DNA of 49,231 nt from Clostridiales bacterium (GTDB taxonomy: Bacteria > Bacillota > Clostridia > Lachnospirales > Lachnospiraceae): assembly GCA_021204085.1 (NCBI GenBank), contig JAJPZY010000106.1, forward strand, positions 1-49,231, written 5' to 3'. Below the pieces are notes generated by a model. That model was not told the DNA's origin. It did no database searches and saw nothing but the letters and a program-made list of their open reading frames with translations. The position numbers were made by a program, and so were the translations under genes. Shown in pieces: positions 16,243-24,081 of the stretch; positions within the stretch are counted from its first letter, which is position 1, and the number at the start of each line of letters is the position of its first letter.

Positions 16243-17969
16243 ATTTAAAGATTAATAATAAAGAAGTACAGGTTAAAGAGGGGACGACGATTCTTGAGGC
16301 GGCCGCTATGGTCGGTATCAAGATTCCGACGCTCTGTTATCTGAAGGATATCAATGAGATCGGAGCCTGTCGTGTCTGTTCCGTAGAGTTAAAGGGTAAG
16401 GATACCCTGGTAGCTGCCTGCAATACAAAAGTGCAGGAAGGCATGGAAGTCATCACCAACAGCAAAAAAGTGCAGCATGCGAGACGGATGAATGTAGAGT
16501 TTATCCTCTCCCAGCATAACACGGACTGTACTTCCTGTACACGGAGCGGAAACTGTACGCTTCAGGAAGTGGCGAATACGCTGAATATCGGACATCTGCG
16601 TTTCCCGCGGACGCCGGAAAAGAAGCCATGGAACCCGGATTTCCCGCTGATCCGTGATACCGACAAGTGTATTAAGTGCATGCGCTGCGTCCAGATCTGT
16701 GAAAAGGTTCAGAGCCTTGGGATCTGGGATATGGTAAACACCGGAAAGCGTACCAGCGTGAATGTCGGTGACAACAAAAAGATTGAGGAGACTGATTGTG
16801 CCGTCTGCGGCCAGTGTGTGACGCACTGCCCGGTTGGCGCCCTTTATGAAAGAGATGACTGCGAGATTTTTATGGATGCAATCCGTGATCCGGAGAAGAT
16901 CGTGGTTGTGCAGATCGCGCCGGCTGTCCGTGCAGCCTGGGGCGAAGGAATCGGGCTGCCGAAGCAGATGGCGACCGAAAAGCGCATGGCCGCAGCGGTT
17001 CGTCTTCTTGGTGCTGACTATGTCTTTGATACAAATTTCTCGGCAGATCTGACGATTATGGAGGAGGGAACGGAGTTCATTGAGCGGATGCAGCATCCGG
17101 ACGATTACCAGTGGCCGATGTTTACCTCCTGCTGTCCCGGCTGGGTGCGGTTCCTGAAATCCCAGTATCCGGATATGACGCCGAACCTGTCGACGGCGAA
17201 GTCGCCCCAGCAGATGTTCGGCGCGGTGGTGAAGTCTTATTATGCAAAGCTTCTGGACGTGGATCCGTCCCGGATCTTCTGCGCATCAATTATGCCGTGC
17301 ATGGCGAAAAAGCATGAATGTGCGATTCCGGTGATGAATGATGCGGGCGCCGGACAGGATGTGGATCTGGCTCTGACGACACGCGAACTTGACCGGATTA
17401 TCAAGGCGGAAATGATCATTCCCGAGCTTCTGCCGGAGGAAGAGTTTGATATGCCGCTCGGCGTCGGTACCGGCGCGGCCGTGATTTTCGGTGCGACCGG
17501 CGGAGTTATGGAGGCTGCGCTTCGTACTGCTTCCTATGTTCTGGAAGGACACAATCCGGATCCGGATGCCTTTAAAGTGGTTCGCGGCATGGAGGGCATC
17601 AGGGAAGCGGAGATCGAGATTGCGGGCATCAAGGTGAAGGCTGCCGTTGCACACGGTCTCGGAAATGCCAGAAAGCTGATTGAGAAGTGCCGTTCCGGCG
17701 AGGCGGATTATCATTTCGTAGAGATTATGGCCTGCCCCGGCGGCTGTGCCGGCGGCGGCGGACAGCCGATTCACGACGGCGTGGAGATGGCGGACGTCCG
17801 CGGGGCGCAGCTCTATGAGCTGGATCGCAACAATCCGCTGCGTTTCTCCCATGAGAATCCCTCTGTCATTCAGGCATATAAGGATTATTTTGAGGAGCCG
17901 CTTTCCCATAAGTCTCATGAGCTGTTACATACGGATCATGACGCATGGAAGATGCCCGGCGAGGCATAA
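16236..17969 (+). CDS. hydA: [FeFe]-hydrogenase catalytic subunit
   Basis: This 577-residue M3-type hydrogenase has an N-terminal 2Fe-2S plant-type domain, the His/Cys 4Fe-4S site (HNTDCTSCTRSGNC), two ferredoxin 4Fe-4S motifs (CIKCMRCVQIC, CAVCGQCVTHCPVG) and the H-cluster domain. The H-cluster motifs are intact: TSCCPGW with Cys299-Cys300, MPCMAKKHE with Cys355, and MACPGGCAGGGGQP with Cys500 and Cys504. The proton-relay cysteine (299) is present, so the enzyme should be active once the maturases, not found in this window, have built the H-cluster. ATG 16236 overlaps the upstream stop as ATGGTAA. It probably takes up or evolves H2 with the preceding flavoprotein. A terminator follows at 18068. 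Confidence 0.96.
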   Translation: MVNLKINNKEVQVKEGTTILEAAAMVGIKIPTLCYLKDINEIGACRVCSVELKGKDTLVAACNTKVQEGMEVITNSKKVQHARRMNVEFILSQHNTDCTSCTRSGNCTLQEVANTLNIGHLRFPRTPEKKPWNPDFPLIRDTDKCIKCMRCVQICEKVQSLGIWDMVNTGKRTSVNVGDNKKIEETDCAVCGQCVTHCPVGALYERDDCEIFMDAIRDPEKIVVVQIAPAVRAAWGEGIGLPKQMATEKRMAAAVRLLGADYVFDTNFSADLTIMEEGTEFIERMQHPDDYQWPMFTSCCPGWVRFLKSQYPDMTPNLSTAKSPQQMFGAVVKSYYAKLLDVDPSRIFCASIMPCMAKKHECAIPVMNDAGAGQDVDLALTTRELDRIIKAEMIIPELLPEEEFDMPLGVGTGAAVIFGATGGVMEAALRTASYVLEGHNPDPDAFKVVRGMEGIREAEIEIAGIKVKAAVAHGLGNARKLIEKCRSGEADYHFVEIMACPGGCAGGGGQPIHDGVEMADVRGAQLYELDRNNPLRFSHENPSVIQAYKDYFEEPLSHKSHELLHTDHDAWKMPGEA

Positions 17970-17970
17970 A

Positions 17971-18032
17971 ATGATGATGAGGATTGCGGGAGCGGTTTTT
18001 GCGGAGCAATCCGTGGGTATCATCATCTGTAA
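17971..18032. repeat. Mosaic intergenic repeat, short copy after hydA
   Basis: It starts GATGATGAGGATTGCGG and ends GCAATCCGTGGGTATCATCATC, so the two ends are complementary in two blocks. It is homologous to 10715-10826 but lacks the interior of that copy. Confidence 0.65.
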
Positions 18033-18067
18033 AGGCTTTTGACTCCAACATCATGATGATAAAGAAT

Positions 18068-18113
18068 CAGCCATCTTGCTGTTACCCAGTTTGGTTGACA
18101 GTGAGGTGGCTGT
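18068..18113 (+). terminator. Terminator of the hydrogenase operon
   Basis: AGCCATCTTGCTGT and ACAGTGAGGTGGCT pair over 14 positions allowing G-T pairs, followed by a T-rich tail. Confidence 0.75.
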
Positions 18114-18130
18114 TTATATTTTTTAATTTT

Positions 18131-18182
18131 TATTAATTCTTGTTTTGTTTTTATTAATTCTTTTTTTGCGATATTAATTCTT
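18131..18182. repeat. Three helically phased TATTAATTCTT repeats
   Basis: The sequence TATTAATTC followed by T occurs at 18131, 18152 and 18172, spaced 21 and 20 bases, which is two turns of the helix. The block is extremely AT-rich and ends 16 bases before the -35 box of the next promoter. It may be a UP-like or protein-binding element. Confidence 0.55.
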
Positions 18183-18197
18183 TTTTCGAATTTGCAC

Positions 18198-18225
18198 TTG
18201 TTACTCTTTGATTTTGTGGTAAAAT
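18198..18225 (+). promoter_or_regulatory. Promoter of the dehydrogenase-carrier genes
   Basis: TTGTTA (18198-18203) and TAAAAT (18220-18225) are 16 bases apart, with an extended -10 TG one base before the box. The leader is about 135 bases and has no recognised riboswitch. Confidence 0.65.
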
Positions 18226-18368
18226 AGACTATGAGTTTACTCGGGCGGAACCCTGCATTGTGGAAATTTTTTAATTCTATCGAGAGGAGGTCGGGGCTGA
18301 TGTGAGTTTTGCCCAGGTTTACGGAATTATGCAACAAAAAATATGCATGAAAGGAAGGATAATGAAAA

Positions 18369-19310
18369 ATGAAAGAAGTTAAAAACATTACGATCTGCGG
18401 CGGCGGCATGATGGGCAGCGCGATTGCTCAGGTCATGGCCGGTCTCGGCGATGTGAGCATCATTGTTTATGATAAGTTCCCGGTTGATGTGGCAGCGAAG
18501 ATTCGCAGCAACATGAAGCTTCTGGTCGAGAAAGAGATCGTGACCGAGCAGGATGTTGATGATGTTGTCGCGAAGGTCAGTTTTACACAGGATATCAACG
18601 ATGTGAAGGATGCAGATCTGGTTGTGGAAGCAGTTCTGGAAGACATGCAGATGAAGCAGGATCTGTTCACACAGCTGGAAGAGATCGTAGCGGATGACTG
18701 CATTTTCTGCACGAACACCTCCGTTATGAGCCCGACAGAGATTTTCTCAAAGTGCGCACATAAAGATAGAGTTGTCGGCACCCATTTCTGGAATCCGGGA
18801 TTCTTGATTCCGCTGGTAGAGGTCGTTAAGACCGATGCGACGAGCGATGAAGTTGCCGATACCGTGATGGATGTTTTGACAAGAGCAGGCAAGAAGCCGG
18901 TTCTGTGCAAGAAGGATGTTCCGGGATTTATCGCAAACCGTATGCAGCATGCGCTGTGGCGTGAAGCAATCTCCATCGTTGAGAGAGGAATCGCTGACGC
19001 GAAGACGGTAGACGACGCCTGCAAGTACAGCTTCGGCCTTCGTCTCCCGTACCTGCCTCCGCTTGTGAATTCCGATATGGTCGGAACACAGCTGACTTAT
19101 AACATTCACAACTATGTTCTGGCTGATCTGGAAGACAGACATGAGGCTTCCCCGCTGCTCGGCGAAATGCTTGAGAAGGGTGAGCTTGGCTTCCGCGCGG
19201 AGACCAAGGACGGCGTGAAGACCGGCTTTATGTCTTATACAGAGGAAGAGATCGCAGAGATCAACTCCGGTTTGAATGAGTATCTGATCAAGATGCTGTA
19301 TGGAAAATAA
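18369..19310 (+). CDS. 3-hydroxyacyl-CoA-dehydrogenase-like NAD-dependent enzyme, candidate 3-hydroxy-5-oxohexanoate dehydrogenase
   Basis: The 313-residue protein has an N-terminal Rossmann motif CGGGMMGSAIAQ (residues 10-21), the catalytic-histidine segment VVGTHFWNPGFLIPLVEVV and the VPGFIANRMQHAL helix. Ordinary Hbd proteins read THFFNPAPVMKLVEVI and PLxLxDxxGLD; here these become HFWNPGFLIPL and PPLVNSDMVGTQ, closer to family members that act on free hydroxy acids such as carnitine dehydrogenase. Oxidation of 3-hydroxy-5-oxohexanoate to triacetate would complete the pathway begun at 849, and the next gene is an acetoacetate-type carrier. A conventional (S)-3-hydroxybutyryl-CoA role remains possible. 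GGAAGGA lies nine bases before ATG 18369. Codon bias is strong. Confidence 0.8.
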   Translation: MKEVKNITICGGGMMGSAIAQVMAGLGDVSIIVYDKFPVDVAAKIRSNMKLLVEKEIVTEQDVDDVVAKVSFTQDINDVKDADLVVEAVLEDMQMKQDLFTQLEEIVADDCIFCTNTSVMSPTEIFSKCAHKDRVVGTHFWNPGFLIPLVEVVKTDATSDEVADTVMDVLTRAGKKPVLCKKDVPGFIANRMQHALWREAISIVERGIADAKTVDDACKYSFGLRLPYLPPLVNSDMVGTQLTYNIHNYVLADLEDRHEASPLLGEMLEKGELGFRAETKDGVKTGFMSYTEEEIAEINSGLNEYLIKMLYGK

Positions 19311-19341
19311 AATAGGGAAAAGTTATGAGAGGTTAAAAGTT

Positions 19342-20732
19342 ATGAATGCAAAAGAAATTAGAAGAGAAAAAGGAACCGTTTTGTGGCGGCTCAGTAAGCA
19401 TTTCAATTTTGCTGCTGAAAAATAATTCCTGATTCGTTCGTATTCTGTGTAATCCTGACAATTGTAGTATTTGTTCTGTCACTGTTCTGTGGCAAGGGAC
19501 CGTTGGAACTGCTGATCGCATGGTGGGACGGTCTGAGCAGCCAGTTCACACTTGCGTTCCAGATGGGCCTGATGGTTGTCGTGTGTGCGACCTGCGCCCG
19601 CAGCCCTCAGGTTGCCAGGTTGCTGGATAAGCTGGCGACACTGGTACATACGCGTATTGCAGCCCTGATTCTGCTCATGGCGTTCGGTTATGTATCGTCC
19701 ATGCTGAACTGGGCGTTCTGCACAATCGTTACTCCGATTCTTGCAATGCATCTGGCGAAGAAGATCAAAGGCCTGCATTTTCCGATGATGGTGGCCGGCG
19801 GCTATTCCTGCATGATCCTCGGCCAGTGTCTTGGGCCATCCGCGACTCTGTACTCCACTCTGGCGACAGAGGGAAGTTCCTACGCGGAGATCGTCGGTGA
19901 GTCCATGAGCGTTGCTGAGACCTGCTACAATCCGATGAATATCATTTTGTGGGTTATCCTTGCAGTTGTGTTTGTAGCAATCGTTTTACTTACACAGCCG
20001 GGTGAGAAGGAACTCGTAGAACTCGGCGATATCGCGACAGAGGCGGATGCGATTCCGAAGGATTATCAGAGCCATGAGAAAGCAGAGACCCCGGCAGAGA
20101 AGATGAACACCTGCAGACCGATTATGTACATCGTCGGCGCGGCAATCTTTATCTATGTCATCTGGACATTTATCACAAACGGCATACTGCCCAGCCTGAA
20201 CATGAATCTGGTTATTTTCTGTTTTGTCGGCGTCAACTGCTTCCTGTTCCCGCAGCCTCATTCCTGGATTGAGGCGCACGCGGACAGCATGCATCTGGCG
20301 ACGGATATCATGCTCCAGTTCCCGTTCTACGGCGCGATCATGGGTATGATGTATGTAGAGGGTGGTCTCGGTGAGGCACTCGTAAACGCAATCGTATCTG
20401 TTGCAAACGCTCGTACAATGCCGATCTTCAGCTTCCTGTCTGCAGCAGTTGTAAACCTGTTCATCCCGTCTCAGGGCGGTCAGTTTACCGTACAGGGTCC
20501 GTTGATCGTAGAAGCAGCGAAGTCCATCGAGGGTACCAATCTTGTAAACTGCCTGAACGCTTTTGTTTACGGCGACGAGTGCACCAACCTGTTGCAGCCG
20601 CTGTATGTCATTCCGGCGCTGTCTGTAGTAGGAATGAAGTTGAAGGATGTATGGGGATTCATGGCATTCATCTGCGTATTCTGGATCGTCATTGTTTGCC
20701 TGGGACTTTACTTTATCCCGATGTTCATTTAG
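19342..20732 (+). pseudogene. AtoE-type short-chain fatty acid/acetoacetate carrier, frame broken by one base
   Basis: From ATG 19342 the reading gives 27 residues and stops at TAA 19423-19425. Shifting back one base in the run of five A (19418-19422) restores an uninterrupted reading to 20732, beginning with a normal hydrophobic segment (IIPDSFVFCVILTIVVFV). The joined protein would be about 463 residues, matching the SCFA_trans/AtoE family (about 440-460), with many membrane helices and PQGGQFTVQGP-like loop SQGGQFTVQGP. The downstream frame alone has no start with a credible ribosome site. Options are a real inactivating deletion, a sequencing error in the A run, or -1 frameshifting. The coding sequence is otherwise intact and biased like its neighbour, so loss must be recent if real. 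Confidence 0.85.
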
Positions 20733-20795
20733 GTGTAAAAGATTTGTTTGCGGGCAGGCCGTCAGGCAGCTCAGCATGAAAACCGAATCAAAATG

Positions 20796-20833
20796 GCGCA
20801 GCTTTCTCTGAAAAGTTGCGCTGTTTTTGTTTT
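20796..20833 (+). terminator. Terminator after the carrier gene
   Basis: GCGCAGCTTT pairs with AAAGTTGCGC (one G-T pair) and is followed by a long T-rich tail. Confidence 0.8.
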
Positions 20834-20861
20834 TGTTGTGCTATTTTTGCTGAAATTTTGC

Positions 20862-20889
20862 TTGACGGATGGCAAATCCATGCTATAAT
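20862..20889 (+). promoter_or_regulatory. rpsU promoter
   Basis: TTGACG (20862-20867) and a perfect TATAAT (20884-20889) are spaced by 16 bases. The leader is about 105 bases. Confidence 0.85.
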
Positions 20890-20999
20890 GAGTATCGATG
20901 CAGTGAATATTACCCAAACAGTTGGATAGGCGTGACTGTGAAGGGACACAGTTGCGAATAGGCACAATATGCAGCTGGAGGGAGGTTAGGAGTGTTTCT

Positions 21000-21176
21000 A
21001 TGTCGAATGTAATCGTGAAAGAGAACGAGAGCTTGGACAGCGCTTTACGCAGATTTAAGAGAAACTGTGCGAAGGCCGGTATTCAGCAGGAGATTCGTAA
21101 GAGAGAGCATTACGAGAAGCCGAGCGTAAAACGCAAAAAGAAATCCGAAGCAGCTAGAAAAAGAAAATATAACTAG
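21000..21176 (+). CDS. rpsU: 30S ribosomal protein S21
   Basis: This 58-residue basic protein matches S21: it opens [20 protein letters not shown], continues with [15 protein letters not shown], and has the normal length. S21 binds near the anti-Shine-Dalgarno region of the small subunit. ATG 21000 is preceded by GGAGGGAGGTTAGG. It has its own strong promoter and terminator and is monocistronic here. Confidence 0.98.
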   Translation: MSNVIVKENESLDSALRRFKRNCAKAGIQQEIRKREHYEKPSVKRKKKSEAARKRKYN

Positions 21177-21184
21177 TGAGAGAA

Positions 21185-21214
21185 CCTGTCATGAAAATGG
21201 CAGGTTTTTCTGTT
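21185..21214 (+). terminator. rpsU terminator
   Basis: AACCTG and CAGGTT form a stem extended inward by CAT/ATG, followed by TTTTTCT. Confidence 0.8.
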
Positions 21215-21269
21215 ATAAGGAAAACATTATATGATTTCCTTCTGACTGTTATCCGTGCGAATAAGAAAA

Positions 21270-21303
21270 CCGCGGGCTGCGTATGATATTGCAGTCCACG
21301 GTG
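21270..21303 (-). terminator. argG terminator
   Basis: ACCGCGGGCTGC and GCAGTCCACGGT pair with two G-T pairs. Read leftward from argG, the stem is followed by TTTTCTT. Confidence 0.7.
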
Positions 21304-21338
21304 AAATATAATTCGGGATAATCGCTGATTATGTATTT

Positions 21339-22562
21339 TTACTGCTCGGCTTTCTCGAGCTCTGCCATCTTCATGGCGCGTACTTTTAACGGCAGGCCGA
21401 AGAGTGTGATGAAGCCCTCGGCATCGTGGTGATCATAGAGATCGCCGGTAGTGAAGCTTGCCAGAGATTCACTGTACAGAGAGTAGGGTGATGTGGTGCC
21501 GGCCTTAATGATATTGCCTTTGTAAAGTTTGAACTTTACGGTACCGGTCACATACTTCTGAGTGGATTCCACAAATGCCTGTACAGCCTCACGCAGAGGT
21601 GTAAACCATTTTCCTTCGTATACGATCTGCGCCATGAGGTTACCCATGTCTTTCTTGGTATCCATGGTGGCGCGATCTAACACCAGCTCTTCCAACTGGT
21701 CATGAGCTTCCATGAGGATGGTGCCGCCGGGAGTCTCGTAGACGCCGCGGGATTTCATGCCGACCACACGGTTCTCCACGATATCAACAATACCGATGCC
21801 GTGTTTGCCGCCGAGACGGTTCAACTCGCGGATGATATCGGAAACTTTCATTTCTTTGCCGTTGACGGACTTCGGAACACCAGCTTCAAAAGTCATGGTG
21901 ACATATTCGCCCTCATCGGGAGCCTTTTCGGGTGTCACACCCAGAACAAGAAGGTGATCATAATTCGGTTCATTGGCCGGATCCTCGAGCTCCAGACCCT
22001 CATGGCTGATGTGCCACAGGTTGCGGTCACGGCTATAGCTCTGATCTGCGGAGAACGGCAGGTCGATGCCGTGAGCTTTGCAGTACTCAATCTCAGATTC
22101 ACGGCTGTCCATCGTCCATTTGTCGTCACGCCATGCAGCAATGATCTTCAGGTCGGGAGCAAGCGCTTTAATTCCCAGCTCGAAGCGGATCTGATCGTTG
22201 CCCTTTCCGGTTGCACCGTGGCAGATTGCTGTCGCGCCTTCCTTCCGTGCGATCTCAACCAGCTTTTTCGCGATGCCCGGACGAGCCATGGAAGTGCCGA
22301 GGAGATATTTGTTCTCATATACAGCGCCTGCCTGTACGCAGGGAACGATGTAATCGTCGCAGAACTCATCGGTGATGTCCTCAATATATAATTTGGAAGC
22401 GCCGGAATAAGCGGCTCTCTCCTCAAGACCGTCCAGTTCAGATTCCTGTCCGCAGTCTACGCAGCAGCAGATTACCTCGTAATCATAGTTCTCCTTCAGC
22501 CACGGGATGATGGCGGTAGTATCCAATCCGCCGGAATACGCAAGAATTACTTTTTCTTTCAT
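21339..22562 (-). CDS. argG: Argininosuccinate synthase
   Basis: This 407-residue enzyme joins citrulline and aspartate with ATP in arginine synthesis. It has the N-terminal PP-loop AYSGGLDTTAIIPWL, the CVDCGQE segment, GATGKGNDQIRFE and SADQSYSRDRNLWHIS, all typical of ArgG. The length is normal. The start ATG (22560-22562) follows an AAAGGA site. It is transcribed away from the argJBD cluster by a strong minus-strand promoter at 22764-22792 and carries an unusually folded 195-base leader. argH was not found in this window. Confidence 0.98.
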   Translation of the reverse strand: MKEKVILAYSGGLDTTAIIPWLKENYDYEVICCCVDCGQESELDGLEERAAYSGASKLYIEDITDEFCDDYIVPCVQAGAVYENKYLLGTSMARPGIAKKLVEIARKEGATAICHGATGKGNDQIRFELGIKALAPDLKIIAAWRDDKWTMDSRESEIEYCKAHGIDLPFSADQSYSRDRNLWHISHEGLELEDPANEPNYDHLLVLGVTPEKAPDEGEYVTMTFEAGVPKSVNGKEMKVSDIIRELNRLGGKHGIGIVDIVENRVVGMKSRGVYETPGGTILMEAHDQLEELVLDRATMDTKKDMGNLMAQIVYEGKWFTPLREAVQAFVESTQKYVTGTVKFKLYKGNIIKAGTTSPYSLYSESLASFTTGDLYDHHDAEGFITLFGLPLKVRAMKMAELEKAEQ

Positions 22563-22605
22563 AATAGATGTATCCTTTCCTGTTATCTTTTAAAAAATCG
22601 TAACT

Positions 22606-22737
22606 ATTCAGAATCAGGTTCGAAAATGCTGCGCATTTCCTCACTGTCGCGTTCTCGCCAGATGAATTTGTACGAAAAACAGCTTACGGATGCAAGCATC
22701 CGACACTGCATTCCTACAAATTTGCCTGGTTCTGAAT
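22606..22737 (-). promoter_or_regulatory. Nested-hairpin leader of argG
   Basis: The outer arms ATTCAGAATCAGG (22606-22618) and CCTGGTTCTGAAT (22725-22737) pair at 12 of 13 positions. Inside are AATTTGTA/TACAAATT (22665-22672 with 22715-22722), a perfect 16-base palindrome CGGATGCAAGCATCCG (22687-22702) and AAATGC/GCATTT (22624-22638). The whole fold lies between the argG promoter and start codon. Confidence 0.6.
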
Positions 22738-22763
22738 CAATTACAAATTCGCCTTTATCGGAG

Positions 22764-22792
22764 ATTATACTACATTGAAACCTGCCTTTCAA
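22764..22792 (-). promoter_or_regulatory. argG promoter
   Basis: On the minus strand TTGAAA (22787-22792) and a perfect TATAAT (22764-22769) are exactly 17 bases apart. Confidence 0.85.
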
Positions 22793-23093
22793 GTGAAAAA
22801 ATATAAATAAAAAACTAATAAAAATACATAAATTGCGAAAATGTGTATGTAAGAGAAAAAAAGAGTTGATTATTTAAAAGAGTGTGATATTATGGAAAAG
22901 GTATTTTCTTATTTGCGCGGTAATGAATTTTCTGTTATTGATATATTGTTATAAATTAGAATTAATATATTTGTAGATGCGTGCATAAATATACATTATT
23001 GGTGAATATTTGGATATTTCGGGTGTCGGTGATAGTCAGAGCCTTATAAATTTTTTGCAGAACAGTCAGAGAACAGTCAGTGAAGTTCGGTCA
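22793..23093. other. AT-rich intergenic stretch with no supported gene
   Basis: This 300-base stretch between the argG promoter and the repeat element is very AT-rich. It contains imperfect ATACAT/ATGTAT symmetries (about 22823-22850) and a TGCATAAATATACATTA sequence near 22982 that loosely resembles an arginine-repressor box. The only small reading (20 codons from 22892) has no ribosome site. Confidence 0.4.
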
Positions 23094-23451
23094 GGTTCTT
23101 CCAGGTGGTTTTGATATGATTTCAGGCAACTTTGTAGGGGCGGTTTTAGCTGAGACGAAATCCATCGGTTACAATGAAAGCCCAAGAAGCGGATAAGTGA
23201 GACAGGAAATCTCTGATTTCTGTAGTCGAACTTATGCAAAGCAGTCATCGACGAACGCTGATTGGTTGCTTTCATGTATGCATGCGGTGCTTAGCGAAAT
23301 GGAGCCGTCGGCGAACATTGAGCTTAGCAGAGTCGTATACGAAGCCTTAGGCGCGAAGGCATTCCTGAGCGTCTTAGTCGTAGTTAGCGATTAGTTTGGC
23401 GAAGCGTTGCCCCGGTTGCCTGAAATCATATCGAAACCACCTGAAAGAACC
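23094..23451. repeat. 358-base element with 37-base terminal inverted repeats
   Basis: The ends 23094-23130 and 23415-23451 are inverted copies matching at 35 of 37 positions (GGTTCTT, CAGGTGGTTT, GATATGATTTCAGGCAAC blocks). There is no transposase. The interior holds the 21-base core shared with 8186-8206, a 24-base tag shared with 38932-38955, and a stretch like 10729-10784, plus many short CGAA-containing repeats. No convincing flanking target duplication was seen. It ends 28 bases before the GNAT start. Confidence 0.75.
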
Positions 23452-23478
23452 GTCCGTATAACTATGGAGGTTTTACAG

Positions 23479-23931
23479 ATGGATGTTTTCATTCGTCCGA
23501 TGACAATTGAAGATTATGACGGCGTCTACGCCCTCTGGAAGACCATCCGCGGATTCGGCCTCCGCAGCATCGATGATTCCCGCGAGGGTACGGCGCGTTT
23601 TCTGAGGCGCAATCCGACGACCAGCGTAGTGGCAGAGCTGGATGGGCAGATTATCGGTTCCATCCTCTGCGGGCATGACGGGCGGACCGGATGCTTTTAT
23701 CATGTCTGTGTGGATGAGCGGTATCGCCGACGCGGTATCGGAAAGCAGATGGCGACGGCTGCCATGCGGGCACTCCAGGATGAGAAAATCAATAAGGTCA
23801 GTTTAATCGCATTTAAAAGCAATGAGATCGGCAACCAATTCTGGAATGGTTTTGGGTGGACGAGACGATCCGATGCGAACCGTTATGAATTTGTATTAAA
23901 TGAAGAGAATATTACGCGCTTTAATGAGTAG
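23479..23931 (+). CDS. GNAT-family N-acetyltransferase
   Basis: This 150-residue protein shows the acetyl-CoA-binding motif A, VCVDERYRRRGIGKQMATAAM (arginine/glycine loop RRRGIG), after a typical GNAT N-terminal strand and a GSILCGHDGRTG turn. The start ATG 23479 lies eight bases after GGAGG (23466-23470); an ATG at 23464 overlaps that site. It precedes argJ by 150 bases. A role in arginine biosynthesis, for example as an N-acetylglutamate synthase of the short type, is possible from position but not shown by sequence; acetylation of another small molecule or protein is equally open. Confidence 0.8.
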   Translation: MDVFIRPMTIEDYDGVYALWKTIRGFGLRSIDDSREGTARFLRRNPTTSVVAELDGQIIGSILCGHDGRTGCFYHVCVDERYRRRGIGKQMATAAMRALQDEKINKVSLIAFKSNEIGNQFWNGFGWTRRSDANRYEFVLNEENITRFNE

Positions 23932-24081
23932 TGGAGTTGCTCCGTTTGCAAAGTTTTTGGAGAGGCGTGTACGGAAATGATTTCAAACGGGGCACGGCAG
24001 AGTGCACACTTTGCTGAGGGAATGAAAGCGGGGCATTTAGAGAATGGTTTCGATAAAAGGGAAAGGAAGAGGATAATAGTT

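Noticed and set aside
19501-19503. Internal start for the carrier gene at a TTG near 19503
   Set aside because: It would remove the first membrane segment and has a purine-rich site only about two bases away; the upstream start with a one-base break explains the sequence better.
22604-22713. Arginine-containing leader peptide in the argG leader
   Set aside because: A minus-strand reading of about 35 codons with several Arg codons exists, but its ATG touches the only possible ribosome site and the region is better explained by nested stems.
22892-22954. Twenty-codon small protein
   Set aside because: No ribosome site and very AT-rich surroundings; no support beyond an open frame.
23066-23394. 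Coding regions inside the 358-base repeat
   Set aside because: Open frames exist on both strands but overlap the terminal repeats, have no ribosome site and share sequence with non-coding repeat copies.
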